DNA of 64,000 nt from CAJQPP01 sp963793465 (GCA_963793465.1 CAWCAJ010000001.1:744001-808000); one strand, 5' to 3'. Shown: positions 43,794-54,163, counted from the first letter of the stretch. Numbers and translations are program-made. The notes: generated from the sequence alone by a model not told the origin.

Positions 43794-46700
43794 TCAGTTG
43801 GACTTGCCGGACAGGAAATAATAGAGCCCGGGCCGCAACAGGTACTCGGCCGTCGTGGAGGTAATCAGTCCTCCCAGAATGACGGTGGCGACAGGGTAGA
43901 GGATTTCTTTGCCGGGCAGGTGCCCCCCAATCACCAACGGGATCAAAGCGCAGCCCGTGGTCAACGTGGTCATCATCACGGGCGCCAGCCGATCCAGCGA
44001 CCCATGCAGGATCGCGCCTCGCAAGTCTTCCGATTCATCCCCAAACCGTTCGTAGGCCTCCATCAGCAGAATGCCATTTCGAATGGCGATACCACCCAGA
44101 GAAATAAAACCGACCGTGGCTGGAATGGAGAGGGTCTGGCCCGTGATCAGCAGGCCGATGGCACCTCCAATAAAGCCCACCGGCAAGGCCACCAGAATTT
44201 GCAGGACGTGGTTCAGGGACTGAAAATTGGAAAACAGCACCACAAAGATCCCCACCAGCGCCAGGCCCCCCAACAACAGGATCCGGCGGGTGGCTGTACG
44301 TTGGGCCTGAAATTGCCCGCCCAGTTCCTGAAAGTAGCCTTCGGGCAAATCCACATCGGTCTTCAAACGGGATTCGATTTCCTGCACGGCCGACATCAGG
44401 TCACGATCCAGCGTATTGACACGCACCACCATTTGGCGTTGTGAATTTTCACGATTAATCGTGTTGGGACCGACCGCGTTCCGATCGATATCTGCCACTT
44501 CGGAGAGCGGGATACGGGTTCCGTCCGGCAATTCAATAGGCATCCGCTCCAGGTTATCGGTATCCCGCCGAAAGGGCTCATCGTAGCGAACCATCAGGTC
44601 AAAGGATTTCTGTCCCACCAACACTTCACTGATCACCCGCCCCCGCAAGGCGGTTTCCACCATCCGATTCACATACTGGGAAGTCAGCCCGTAGCGTGCC
44701 AGTTGCTCCGGCTTGATGGCAATTCGCAATTGCCGCACCATCTGCTGTTGATCCACAATCGGTTCGGTCAGGCCATCAATATCGAGCAAAATCGCTTTAA
44801 TTTGATCGGCCTGGCTGCGGAGCGCTGTCAGATTCTCACCATACAGCTTGACGCCAATTTCAGCCGCCACGCCCGATAGCATATGGCCAATCAGGTGCCC
44901 AATCGGTTGTTCCACTTCCAGGGTGGTGCCGGTAATATCCCCCAACTCGGATTGCAGCAGTTTGACCAGTTCATCCTGGGACATGCGATTGTCCGGATTT
45001 AGCGTCAGTGTAATCTCGGTGGTATTCACACCCATCACGTGTTCATCTTCCTCGGCGCGACCGGATTTGCTGGTAAACCAGACGAAGGGTGCCTGTGGAT
45101 TCTCTTCCGACCGAACCAGCTGGGAAAGACGTTCTTCGGCGACCGCCGAGACCCGCCGCGAATTTTCCAGGGAAGCTCCCGGGGGCAGGAACAGGTTGGC
45201 CTGGGTGGCTCCCTCATCAAAAGGAGGCAGAAAGTCCTTGCCCAATTGCCAGACCACCAGGCTGGCATAAGCCAGCAACACCAGGGTGGTCGTCAAGGCC
45301 AGCATGAACCCCAATCGTGTGGTGCTGAAGCGAATGACGGGTGTAAACAACTTTTTCAGCAATCGCAGCGTGATCGAATCTCCGCCTTCACGAACCGCCA
45401 CCGACTTTGGCAACAGGTAATAGGACAGCACTGGAGTGACCGTGAGTGAAACGACCGTGGAAGCCAGAATTGACACGATGTAGGCGACCCCCAGGGGCAC
45501 GAACAGGCGCCCCTCGATTCCGGACAGCGCGAACAGCGGCGCAAACACCAGGATCACGATGATCGTGCTGTTGATGATGGCCTTCCTGACTTCACTGCTG
45601 GCTTCGAAGATCACTTCCACCGCTCCACGACGTTGAGCCTCCGGCAGCAGGGAATTCTCTTTCAGACGCTTGAAGATGTTCTCCACATCCACAATGGCGT
45701 CATCCACCAGCTCACCCAAAGCCACGGCAATGCCTCCCAGAGTCATCACATTGATTGAAAATCCGAACCACCGAAACACCAGAAAGGTGGTCAACAGGGA
45801 CAGGGGAATTGCCGTCAGGGTGATAAACGTGGTGCGGACATTCAGCAAAAACAGGATCAGGATCAGCACTACAAAAAACGTGCCGTCGCGAATGGCCTCG
45901 ATCACGTTCCCCACGCTGTAATCGATGAACTCGCGTTGTTCATAGGTGGTTTCCATGCGGACATCATCGGGCAGAGCCGGTCGCATGGTATCCAGGGCAT
46001 TCTTGATATCCTGGGTCAGTCGGCGGGTGTCGGCCTGCGGTTGTTTCTGGATGGTCAACACGACAGCCGGCTGGCCATTGACCGAGGAATCTCCCCGTTT
46101 TGTCTGGGCCCCCACGACCACCCGAGCCACATCGCGAACCAGAACGCTGCGTGTGTTTTGTCGCTTCACCACAATCTGCTCGATGTCCGAGGTGTTTTTG
46201 ACGCGACCAATGCCGCGGATCACAAATTCGCGTGACGAGTCCTCCATATAGCCGCCGGCGACATTGACGTTGCTGGCCATGAGACCCTGTTCCACGTCTT
46301 CGATCGTCACATCAAATTGATGCAGTTTGTGCGGGTCGATCAGCACCTGAAATTGCTGCCTGCCGCCTCCCATCGAGATCACGCCGGCCACGCCCCGGAT
46401 TTGCATCAGACGTTTACGGATGGTCCAATCCGCCAGGGTGCGCAATTCGATAGGGCTGGTTGTGCCATCTTCGCTCCACATTCCAACCAGCATGATTTGC
46501 CCCAACAGAGATGAGATCGGCGCCAGCTTGGGCTCGATCCCCGGCGGCAAGTCCCCCACGGCTCCCGCCAGTCGCTCCTGGACAATCTGCCGCGCCCGAT
46601 AGATCTCCTGGTTCCAGCCGAACTCGACCTGGATCACCGACAAGCCAATGTCGGAGGAACTGCGAATCGTCTCCACGCCCGTGGCGCCGTTCAATGCCGA

Positions 46701-46910
46701 TTCCAGTGGCAACGTCACCAGCGCTTCCACTTCCTCCGGTGCCAGCCCCGGGCACTCCGTCAGCAGGGAAACCCGCGGACGCGTGATATCGGGCAGGACA
46801 TCGATCGGCAATTCGCTGGCGGATCGCATTCCATAAAAGGCCACAAAGCCCGCCGCCAACAAGACCAGCAGGCGATTGTTCAAGGCAAATTGGATAATGG
46901 CATTCAGCAT
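43794..46910 (-). CDS. Heavy-metal efflux RND pump (CzcA/CusA family)
   Basis: The inner-membrane engine that uses the proton gradient to expel metal ions through an adaptor and an outer-membrane channel. The 1038 residues have 12 expected membrane helices and two large periplasmic loops. Family marks are ELPIDVLPDITRPRVSLLTE near the start, VQVEFGWNQ-type loop, and the TM4 motif GELVDDAIVDVENIFKRL with the proton-relay acids of the heavy-metal group. The C-terminus is a normal membrane helix without a metal-binding tail. AAGGA precedes ATG 46910. Metal type (Cu/Ag or Co/Zn/Cd) cannot be settled by eye. The adaptor gene lies about 195 bases upstream. Confidence 0.94.
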   Translation of the reverse strand: MLNAIIQFALNNRLLVLLAAGFVAFYGMRSASELPIDVLPDITRPRVSLLTECPGLAPEEVEALVTLPLESALNGATGVETIRSSSDIGLSVIQVEFGWNQEIYRARQIVQERLAGAVGDLPPGIEPKLAPISSLLGQIMLVGMWSEDGTTSPIELRTLADWTIRKRLMQIRGVAGVISMGGGRQQFQVLIDPHKLHQFDVTIEDVEQGLMASNVNVAGGYMEDSSREFVIRGIGRVKNTSDIEQIVVKRQNTRSVLVRDVARVVVGAQTKRGDSSVNGQPAVVLTIQKQPQADTRRLTQDIKNALDTMRPALPDDVRMETTYEQREFIDYSVGNVIEAIRDGTFFVVLILILFLLNVRTTFITLTAIPLSLLTTFLVFRWFGFSINVMTLGGIAVALGELVDDAIVDVENIFKRLKENSLLPEAQRRGAVEVIFEASSEVRKAIINSTIIVILVFAPLFALSGIEGRLFVPLGVAYIVSILASTVVSLTVTPVLSYYLLPKSVAVREGGDSITLRLLKKLFTPVIRFSTTRLGFMLALTTTLVLLAYASLVVWQLGKDFLPPFDEGATQANLFLPPGASLENSRRVSAVAEERLSQLVRSEENPQAPFVWFTSKSGRAEEDEHVMGVNTTEITLTLNPDNRMSQDELVKLLQSELGDITGTTLEVEQPIGHLIGHMLSGVAAEIGVKLYGENLTALRSQADQIKAILLDIDGLTEPIVDQQQMVRQLRIAIKPEQLARYGLTSQYVNRMVETALRGRVISEVLVGQKSFDLMVRYDEPFRRDTDNLERMPIELPDGTRIPLSEVADIDRNAVGPNTINRENSQRQMVVRVNTLDRDLMSAVQEIESRLKTDVDLPEGYFQELGGQFQAQRTATRRILLLGGLALVGIFVVLFSNFQSLNHVLQILVALPVGFIGGAIGLLITGQTLSIPATVGFISLGGIAIRNGILLMEAYERFGDESEDLRGAILHGSLDRLAPVMMTTLTTGCALIPLVIGGHLPGKEILYPVATVILGGLITSTTAEYLLRPGLYYFLSGKSN

Positions 46911-47105
46911 ATTTCGGTCCTTGTCGTGCCAGGCAATGCCGGCGGTATTGGCTCACATTGGCCACACGGGGCCCCGCCCGAAAACGGTCGTACGGCGGCG
47001 GGAATCACCGCGGTCTTGCTGCTCTGACAGGATTTCCCCTGCAGGAGGTCACCAAATGCTGCGGCGTGGTGCGGCGGAACCACCCATTTCCTCACGCATG
47101 GAAAC

Positions 47106-48563
47106 TTAGTGGCTATGGTCGTGATGATCATGGCCACCGCCGCTGCCGGCCTGCATGGCGAACAACAGTTGTCCGGCATTGTTGAAGGCGATGCGATCTC
47201 CGACATTCAATCGATCACCTTTTTCAATCACGACGTGATAGCGATCCATGTGCCGCACCACGACCTCAATGGCCTGGTATTCGTCCAGCAACTCGTGGTC
47301 ATCCTCTTCCGGTTCCATCGGCTCATCTTCATGGCCGTGGTCGTGCTCGACGACTCCATTCCATCGAAACACATAATGGTTAAGCCCGTCGATTGCCAGG
47401 GCATCGCGCGGGATGACCACGCATTTCTGGAACTGCTGATCCGGGACTTCCACATGAGCCCGCTGCCCGGGTTTCCATTTCCAGGAAATGAAGTTGGTGT
47501 CCTGATCTCCGTAGGCCGTTTGGACCAGGGACTCATTGTTCAGGTAGATGTAGAAGGGATAGGTGTTCGTTTCCGCATCCACGTGATTGGAGAGAAACGC
47601 GATCCGCTGATGCGGGATATGCTCTTCCAACCCATCGGGTCCGATGGAAATGTGCAGTGGAACCTGATCACTGATCGCCTGGCGAATCCGCGGCAGGTCC
47701 TTTTCATAGGCTTGCCCCTCTACCACCACGACCGCATGGAAAGACAACTCACAAATACTGTCCCCCACATTGGTCATCGTGCCCGGCTTGGCCAACAAAC
47801 GCTCGACCACAAAGGCCTCGGGCGCGTGGTCCAGCATACCACCGGCGTTCAACTGGGGCGGTATCAGATCTTCCGGAACCGTGATGGTTACGGTCCGCAA
47901 CAGTTTTTTGCTGCCAATCATCTCGTCAATCTGTGGCTGGCTGATACCCCGCACCAGCAGCTCCTGTGACTTGGTTTCCACCTTGGCAGCCAGCAAATCA
48001 CGATCGTACTTCTTCTGGATCAGCGTCTTGTTGGCCACACCTCCACTGCGGACCGTGGGTTCCAGCCGCGTGATTTCCTGTTCCACGATACTGATCTGTT
48101 GCAAAGCATCCAGCAGTTCGGATTGAGCGGTTGCCAACAGGTCCCCGGTCAAATCGATTTCCAGTACCGGTTGCCCGGGGCGTACCGTTTGTCCTTCGCT
48201 GATGAACACCCGCTTGACCAATCCTGCAAAACGGCTGGACACGTGCAAGTCGCTGGCACCGGGAATCTCGCGGACGAATGCTGGCAAGTCAAAAGTGGAT
48301 TGATATTCCTGATAGGCGATACGGCCGGTCTGCAAACCCATGCTTTGTTGGGACGTAGCCGTCAGTTCGACATGATCGGTTTCGCCAGCAGCGTCAGGCG
48401 GGCCGGCATGATTGTGACCGTCGTCTTCGTGGGCGTCAGCCATTTCCAGTGACCCGGCTACCCGATCGCGAATAAAGTCAACCGGTACGGCCAGCCCCAC
48501 CAGCAACCCGATCGCCAAAGGCACGAGTGCCAAACCCAGCGTACCGAGCTTGTTCTTAATCAT
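47106..48563 (-). CDS. RND efflux periplasmic adaptor with His-rich ends
   Basis: The membrane-fusion protein that links the pump to the outer-membrane channel. One N-terminal membrane helix (GTLGLALVPLAIGLLVGLAV), then the usual order: beta-barrel strand, lipoyl half (VSSRFAGLVKRVFISEGQTVRPGQPVLEID), helical hairpin (residues about 145-200), second lipoyl half and barrel. Three His-rich regions stand out: HEDDGHNHAG near residue 45, VEHDHGHEDE near 415, and GGGHDHHDHSH at the C-terminus. Such stretches bind divalent metals and are seen in CzcB-type adaptors. It belongs with the pump gene downstream. Confidence 0.92.
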   Translation of the reverse strand: MIKNKLGTLGLALVPLAIGLLVGLAVPVDFIRDRVAGSLEMADAHEDDGHNHAGPPDAAGETDHVELTATSQQSMGLQTGRIAYQEYQSTFDLPAFVREIPGASDLHVSSRFAGLVKRVFISEGQTVRPGQPVLEIDLTGDLLATAQSELLDALQQISIVEQEITRLEPTVRSGGVANKTLIQKKYDRDLLAAKVETKSQELLVRGISQPQIDEMIGSKKLLRTVTITVPEDLIPPQLNAGGMLDHAPEAFVVERLLAKPGTMTNVGDSICELSFHAVVVVEGQAYEKDLPRIRQAISDQVPLHISIGPDGLEEHIPHQRIAFLSNHVDAETNTYPFYIYLNNESLVQTAYGDQDTNFISWKWKPGQRAHVEVPDQQFQKCVVIPRDALAIDGLNHYVFRWNGVVEHDHGHEDEPMEPEEDDHELLDEYQAIEVVVRHMDRYHVVIEKGDRLNVGDRIAFNNAGQLLFAMQAGSGGGHDHHDHSH

Positions 48564-48654
48564 TATGGTTCTCTAATCTAAGACACGATTGGCATTTCAG
48601 AAACGGCAGCGTGAGCTTACGCCACCGTTCGCTTCGGAAACACAAAACGTGGTA

Positions 48655-49146
48655 CTAGAGTCGCCAAATGCCCAAACGGGCGCGCGCAGTCATGCCGGGG
48701 CCGCCGACCCGGTCGGGCCCCTGCCGGAAGGATGAAGCCGCTGCCGGAAAGAACCGGGATGGCCAGGGGATGGCCAGACCAACGATGGATGCTACTTCAT
48801 CAAGGTTGGATTCCGTGTGCTCGGCAAGGAACCAATGACTGCCAGTCTGGCAGTGACAATGGTGGTGATCGTGATCCGACTGCTCGGCCCCAAAGCAAAC
48901 CAGGCAGGCCCCCTCAGCAGCGTGGCAAGAGCCGCTATGCATGTGCGTATGAGTCATCCCCCCATGCCTGGCCTGCTCGCCCCACTGACAACAACACACC
49001 GATTGACCGGCTATTTGGGCAGCCATCAGAGCGATGCACATTAGGGTGTTTTGAATCATGGCCATGCGGGGTCCAAAGGCAGCAAGCCGGTATGTCAACC
49101 GGCGGAGTTTAAGGATATTTCGCTTTGGGCAATTGGTCAACTTCAT
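48655..49146 (-). CDS. Small Cys/His-rich exported protein of the efflux locus
   Basis: No family is known to me. Up to 163 residues; ATG 49065 is an alternative start that leaves a plain signal peptide (IQNTLMCIALMAAQIAGQS). The mature part is packed with metal-binding residues: VCCCQWG, MTHTHMHSGSCHAAEG, CLVCFG and DHDHHHCHCQTGSHW. The rest is ordinary. It sits between the adaptor gene and the divergent channel gene, so a periplasmic metal sponge or chaperone that feeds the pump is a fair inference, similar in idea to CusF or CopC-like helpers though not in sequence. Confidence 0.65.
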   Translation of the reverse strand: MKLTNCPKRNILKLRRLTYRLAAFGPRMAMIQNTLMCIALMAAQIAGQSVCCCQWGEQARHGGMTHTHMHSGSCHAAEGACLVCFGAEQSDHDHHHCHCQTGSHWFLAEHTESNLDEVASIVGLAIPWPSRFFPAAASSFRQGPDRVGGPGMTARARLGIWRL

Positions 49147-49218
49147 TCCGGGACCTGATAATCCCTACAACCGATTTACAGGTCAGATTTCAGCAGGAAA
49201 GATCGTTGGGACCTCTCG

Positions 49219-50646
49219 ATGCCGAAGAAACAAGACAATCACTACAATTATCGGGAGGCCGGAGGGTCCGACTGCATCATGGATTGTGCAAAATATTGTC
49301 CCCGGGGATGGGCCAGTGGCTGGCAGATTCCCTGGCGATCGCTGGTCATGGTAGCCGTGGGGGCCGGTTGGGCCGCCCTGCACGGGGTTTCCGCATTATT
49401 CGCTACGCCTCAGGATCCGGATACGTTCCTTGTCGAGGCCCAGCAACAGGACATCATGCTCGATGCCCCGGCGGCCATCAACGTGCAGCAAGCCGTAGCC
49501 ATGGCCATTGCCTATGATCCGGGGTTCCAGCAGATTCGTTGGTCCATCGAAAAATCGCAGGGCGACCGACACCAGGCTACCCGCTATCCAAACGCCACCA
49601 TGGGGGTCATCACGAACGAAATGGGCAATGACGGTGCTGCGGGCCAGTATGGGGTCTTCTGGTCCAGAAACCTGGTCCGCAACCAGCGTCAAGCCATTCA
49701 GCACCGTTACTTTTCCATGGAAATCGCCGCGTTGCAACAACAGTACGACATTCGCCGTTGGCAACTGTCCCGCAATATCGGAACCCGGATGTTGACGGCC
49801 ACGCGGTTCCTGGAGCGTTACCAGCTGACCCTTCGCCAGATTAACGGTTTACAGGAGATTCTCGGGATAACGCAGAACCTATTCGGTGCAGGAGAAATAT
49901 CCCGAGTTGCCGTAACCAATATCGAATTGGAAATTGACCGTCTGCGTCAGGTACTGGTGGAGCTGCAATTGAAACGCGAATTTGAACTGCGAGCTCTGGC
50001 GGTTCCCCTGGGCATGGCGGAAACCAGCCGGCCCTCGCCCGACGTCCCGGAGATCGAACTGGACTGGCAGGAGACTATCGGCCAGTTGATGGATCCAGCT
50101 TCCACGGCCCTGGAGGCCGCCTGGTTGGCATCCCACCCTCAGATTGCCTTTGCCAATGCGCAGGCTGAACAGAGCCGAATCCAGATCGAACTAGCCAAAG
50201 CTCAACAGTGCCCCGACGTCCAGGTTCAGGCCAGTATCAACTACGATGCCCTGACGGATGATCCTTTCGGCGGTCTGCAGATTGGCGTCCCCATCATGAA
50301 GTACGATCGCAAGTACGGCATGATCGCCGCCGCGGGCGCCGACTACCAACGCAGTTGCGAGGCCGTGCGTCTGAAGCAAATGCAGTTGCAATCGGCTTAC
50401 ACCCTGGGTGAAGGCGAGTTGGCACGTCTGCGTTCCCATGCGACCAACATCCGCGAAGTCCTGATACCCAAGGCGCAAGAGAACTTGCGACAAATCCGCG
50501 GGGCCTTTGAGGCCGGGGAAGCCGAGTTTCTTTTGTTACGGACGGGTGTGGTGACCGTCCTGGAACTGCAACTCGAATTGCTGGATACCGAATACGAACT
50601 GGCCGTCTCTGCGGTCAATCTGCGGACGCTATTGCTGGAAGAGTGA
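49219..50646 (+). CDS. TolC-family outer-membrane efflux channel (CzcC-like)
   Basis: The trimeric channel that completes the efflux complex. Two TolC-type repeats of long helices are visible: AINVQQAVAMAIAYDPGFQQIRW starts the first, and SHPQIAFANAQAEQSRIQIELAKAQQCPDVQVQ starts the second, each leading into the coiled-coil hairpins. GVVTVLELQLELLDTEYEL near the C-terminus is the usual final helix. The N-terminus is unusual: about 35 residues with three Cys precede the hydrophobic segment (SLVMVAVGAGWAALHGVS). A later start, ATG 49279, would shorten this lead. It is divergent from the rest of the efflux genes, with 72 bases between starts that must hold both promoters. Confidence 0.9.
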   Translation: MPKKQDNHYNYREAGGSDCIMDCAKYCPRGWASGWQIPWRSLVMVAVGAGWAALHGVSALFATPQDPDTFLVEAQQQDIMLDAPAAINVQQAVAMAIAYDPGFQQIRWSIEKSQGDRHQATRYPNATMGVITNEMGNDGAAGQYGVFWSRNLVRNQRQAIQHRYFSMEIAALQQQYDIRRWQLSRNIGTRMLTATRFLERYQLTLRQINGLQEILGITQNLFGAGEISRVAVTNIELEIDRLRQVLVELQLKREFELRALAVPLGMAETSRPSPDVPEIELDWQETIGQLMDPASTALEAAWLASHPQIAFANAQAEQSRIQIELAKAQQCPDVQVQASINYDALTDDPFGGLQIGVPIMKYDRKYGMIAAAGADYQRSCEAVRLKQMQLQSAYTLGEGELARLRSHATNIREVLIPKAQENLRQIRGAFEAGEAEFLLLRTGVVTVLELQLELLDTEYELAVSAVNLRTLLLEE

Positions 50647-50691
50647 AGGGCTGGAAAAGTGAAGCAACATGCCGCCGGATGGTTGGCGTAA

Positions 50692-52017
50692 TTATCCCGA
50701 TGGAGATCCCTGGACCTGGCGGGATGGATCGCTGGACGACAAGCTCCCATACAACATCTCATTGCAGACCTCTGCAACTTCAAACTCCACCAGCTGGCCT
50801 CTCAGGGATGCGGCGGGCGTTGCATTCAGGGATACCCTGGCTGGCAAATAGCGTCCCGTGGTTCCGGAAAGGCCGGATTGATCGTCGACATTTTCGACCA
50901 TCATCCGCACCTGCGTGCCGACCAGGGACCTGGAGAAATCCCGGCGGCATTCCGTTTCCAGTTCCGCCAACCTTCGCGCCCGTTCCTGTTTCACCGCGGG
51001 CACTACCTGGTCCGGCATGTCGGCCGCTGGTGTTCCCTGGCGGGCGCTGAACGGAAACATGTGAATTTTGGAGAAGCCGATACGTCGGCAGGTCTCCAGG
51101 GTTTCCTGGAATTCCCGGTCCGTTTCGGCCGGAAAACCGACAATCACATCCGTGGTCAATGCCGGGCGATCGAGCTGCTGCTTGACCTTGTCGCAGCGAT
51201 CGACGATATGCTGGACGCTCCAGCGACGACGCATCCGCCGCAGCACGGAGTCACTTCCGCTCTGCAGGCAAACATGCAGATGGGCACACACCTTGCGCGG
51301 ATGCCCAGCCATCACATCGATCAGTTCCGCCGTCACCTCAGTGGCTTCAATACTGGAGAGACGGATCCGAAAGTCCCCGGGGATTTTACAGATCTCCTCG
51401 ACCAAGCGAGACAGTCGCACCCAATCCGGCTTGGCCTTACCGCGATTGAAATCCACTCCATAATGCCCCAGGTGGATCCCGGTCAGCACGACTTCCCGAT
51501 AGCCTCGACCTACCAATCGCCGCACTTCCTCAAGAACTTGAATCATGGGCCGGCTGTACATCTGGGGTCGCACCGAGGGAATGATGCAGTAGCTGCAACG
51601 CAACAGGCAACCATCCTGCACCTTGACGTAGGCGCGATGCCGATTGGAAAGGCCGCTGATGCCCTGCGGGATATCGACGACGCCGAATCGGCCCAGCAGG
51701 TCCGGCAACTCCCGCTTGTTGGTGATCACCTCCGCGACCCCTGGCAAGGCGGCCACTTCGTCGGGAGCCCGCGTGGCGTAACAGCCCATCACCACGATGC
51801 GGGCATGGGGATTCTTGCGGTGCATGCGGCGGATAATCTGACGGCTCTTGGAATCGCCTTCGTTGGTCACCGTGCAGGTGTTGACGATGCACAGGTCGGC
51901 CATCTCGCCATCCGCTGCGTCCTGATAACCGATTCCCAGCAGACCCTCACGCAGGTACTGCGTTTCGTACTGATTGACCTTGCAACCGAGCGTATGCGTC
52001 TTCAGTTTTGCAGTCAC
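50692..52017 (-). CDS. mtaB: tRNA t6A37 methylthiotransferase
   Basis: MtaB adds a methylthio group to t6A37 in tRNAs reading ANN codons. The N-terminal MTTase domain has its three cluster Cys (LGCKVNQYE, VNTCTVT, VMGCYA), and the radical-SAM centre is CLLRCSYC. A C-terminal TRAM domain is present (GTQVRMMVENVD...). The CKVNQYE wording and lack of the extra RimO/MiaB features favour MtaB over MiaB. Its start overlaps the clpS stop by four bases. Confidence 0.94.
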   Translation of the reverse strand: MTAKLKTHTLGCKVNQYETQYLREGLLGIGYQDAADGEMADLCIVNTCTVTNEGDSKSRQIIRRMHRKNPHARIVVMGCYATRAPDEVAALPGVAEVITNKRELPDLLGRFGVVDIPQGISGLSNRHRAYVKVQDGCLLRCSYCIIPSVRPQMYSRPMIQVLEEVRRLVGRGYREVVLTGIHLGHYGVDFNRGKAKPDWVRLSRLVEEICKIPGDFRIRLSSIEATEVTAELIDVMAGHPRKVCAHLHVCLQSGSDSVLRRMRRRWSVQHIVDRCDKVKQQLDRPALTTDVIVGFPAETDREFQETLETCRRIGFSKIHMFPFSARQGTPAADMPDQVVPAVKQERARRLAELETECRRDFSRSLVGTQVRMMVENVDDQSGLSGTTGRYLPARVSLNATPAASLRGQLVEFEVAEVCNEMLYGSLSSSDPSRQVQGSPSG

Positions 52018-52361
52018 TCGCCCGGTTCCGGTTCAATGGTGGCGGACATCGAACCCTGGCAACGCTCGATCAGGTTATCGCGACCGAAGCTGTGAATCTG
52101 GTCGCGTTTTAACTCCGCGTGTTCACGGGTGGTTGTCAGGCACACAGCCTTGCCGCCGCGATCGACTTGCTCGGCAATCTTGAATCCGGCCTCAATCGAA
52201 TGCCCAAACAACTTTCGCATCATCATGATCACGTATTCGTAGGAGTGGTCATCGTCATCCCACAAGATCACATGGTAGCGGGGTTGGCGTTTGCGTTTCT
52301 GGTCCTGCCGGGCCTCGCGACGCACGACGGGTTCGATAACGGCTGATCCTTTTTCCGGCAT
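52014..52361 (-). CDS. clpS: ClpS adaptor of the N-degron pathway
   Basis: ClpS brings proteins with destabilising N-terminal residues to ClpAP. The fold is evident from YHVILWDDDDHSYEYVIMMM, with the conserved Asp/Asn patch that holds the N-degron amino group, and from GKAVCLTTTREHAELKRDQI. The 25-residue N-terminal tail is basic and flexible, as usual. AGAGGAAA lies upstream of the ATG. Coupled by overlap to mtaB rather than next to clpA, which is not in the window. Confidence 0.95.
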   Translation of the reverse strand: MPEKGSAVIEPVVRREARQDQKRKRQPRYHVILWDDDDHSYEYVIMMMRKLFGHSIEAGFKIAEQVDRGGKAVCLTTTREHAELKRDQIHSFGRDNLIERCQGSMSATIEPEPGE

Positions 52362-52633
52362 GACTCATTTCCTCTCGGACAATCCATTATTTGGAACAGG
52401 ACTGGATTCCAATCTCGAGATTCAGCTTATTTGAGGGTTCAAACTCGAATCGAGAACCTGACCACTGCTCGGCAAGGCACCGATGATACCCAGCCAAGCC
52501 GGGCCACGTTATATTGTAGTCAAACCCCATTCTAGCGTTCCCGAAACGCTCGACCAGTTACAAAATCCGTGCCATTCCCTGGGGTTTTGGCAGGACAGGC
52601 AAACTTTTCCATCCCAACACGCAAGGCTCGTCA

Positions 52634-54061
52634 ATGTCCCAGTCCACCGCTGAATTGCAGCAGTACCTCGAAAACCATGCCGACCGATTTCAGAGTGATC
52701 TTTGTGAATGGCTGCGGCTGGCCAGTATCAGTACCGACAGTCAGTTTGCCGGCGAAGTTCGCAAAGCGGCAGAATGGCTGTTGGGGCGGTTTCAGGGTTT
52801 GGGGATTCACGCCGAGCTGATTGAGACCGTAGGGCATCCGATTGTTTACGCGGAAACCCCAGCGGTGCCAGGTGCCCCCGTCGTTCTGGTGTATGGTCAC
52901 TACGACGTGCAACCGCCAGATCCGCTGGATTTGTGGGACACCCCACCTTTCGAACCATCGATTCGGGAGGGCCAGGTCTTCGCTCGCGGGGCCACCGATG
53001 ACAAGGGTCAGTTGCTAACCCACGTCCTGAGTTGTGAAGGCTGGATGAAAACGGTGGGACATTTACCATTGCAGGTCAAGTTCCTGATCGAAGGCGAAGA
53101 AGAGTGCGGCAGTAAGGGCTTGAACGAATTCCTGGCTGGCAAATACGACGGTCAAGGTGTCGCCGTGAATGATCGCCTGGCCGCCGACATCTGCGTGATC
53201 AGTGATTGCAGCCAATATGCACCGGGCCAACCGGCCATTACCTATGGGCTGCGGGGTATCACCTACTTCGAGTTGCATTTGCAAGGTCCCAATCGCGATT
53301 TGCATAGCGGTGCCTTTGGTGGGGCGGTCAGCAACCCGGCCAACGCTCTGGCAAAAATCCTGGCTGGCCTGATCAACGAGCAAGGCCAAATCCAGATTCC
53401 CGGCTTTTACGACGACGTTATCGAATTGACCGATCGTGAACGTGAGGAGTACCGTTCGCTGAATTTTGATGACGCGGAATTTATGCGTGACCTGCAAGTT
53501 TCCGGCGTCACCGGGGAAGCCGGTTTCGCCACCCTGGAACGTCGCTGGGCGCGACCGACATTCGACGTCAACGGTCTGTGGAGTGGATACCAGGGAGAGG
53601 GGGCCAAGACGGTATTGCCGGCCAAGGCGGGGGCCAAGTTCAGTTTCCGTTTGGTACCCGATCAGGACCCCAAAAAGATCGCCCAGGCACTGGAGCAACG
53701 GATTCGCGAGTTGTGCCCGGCGGGAATTACGTTTGAATTGATCGACATGCACGGCGCTCCGGGAGCATTGGTCCCGCTGGATAACCCTTTTATGGAACCC
53801 GCCGCCAGGGCCATCGAGAAAGGATTTGGAACACGCCCGGTCTTTGTGCGTTCCGGAGGCTCCATTCCACTCGTCGGCGCCATCAAGCAGCAACTGGGTA
53901 TCGACACCCTGCTGCTGGGATGGGGTCAGGACGACGACAACCCCCATAGCCCCAATGAAAAATTTTCACTCGTTGATTTCCAGAAAGGCATCCAGTCCAG
54001 CGCCTGGCTATGGCAGGAAATTGCCCAGGTGAAAAACGCCAACGCTGCGACGCTGGCTTGA
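52634..54061 (+). CDS. M20 family dipeptidase
   Basis: A di-zinc peptidase of the CNDP-dipeptidase-like group. Metal and catalytic residues: GHYDVQPPDP (His and the flanking Asp), ARGATDDKGQ (bridging Asp), EGEEECGS (catalytic Glu and ligand) and, at the end, GGSIPLVGAIK and the DDDNPHSPNEKF segment with the last His ligand. The lid domain between residues 200 and 390 carries LHSGAFGGAV, which contributes to the dimer active site. At 475 residues, without signal peptide, it is cytoplasmic. AAGG lies 10 bases before the ATG. Probably degrades dipeptides; the exact substrates are unknown. Confidence 0.93.
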   Translation: MSQSTAELQQYLENHADRFQSDLCEWLRLASISTDSQFAGEVRKAAEWLLGRFQGLGIHAELIETVGHPIVYAETPAVPGAPVVLVYGHYDVQPPDPLDLWDTPPFEPSIREGQVFARGATDDKGQLLTHVLSCEGWMKTVGHLPLQVKFLIEGEEECGSKGLNEFLAGKYDGQGVAVNDRLAADICVISDCSQYAPGQPAITYGLRGITYFELHLQGPNRDLHSGAFGGAVSNPANALAKILAGLINEQGQIQIPGFYDDVIELTDREREEYRSLNFDDAEFMRDLQVSGVTGEAGFATLERRWARPTFDVNGLWSGYQGEGAKTVLPAKAGAKFSFRLVPDQDPKKIAQALEQRIRELCPAGITFELIDMHGAPGALVPLDNPFMEPAARAIEKGFGTRPVFVRSGGSIPLVGAIKQQLGIDTLLLGWGQDDDNPHSPNEKFSLVDFQKGIQSSAWLWQEIAQVKNANAATLA

Positions 54062-54163
54062 TGAGGGTTGGCATTGCAGCATGCCTGCCTCCGGCGTGCC
54101 GAACATTTCTTGCCACAGGAAACACACCACGCTCAAGAACCCGTCAAAGGATCTACCACTTAC

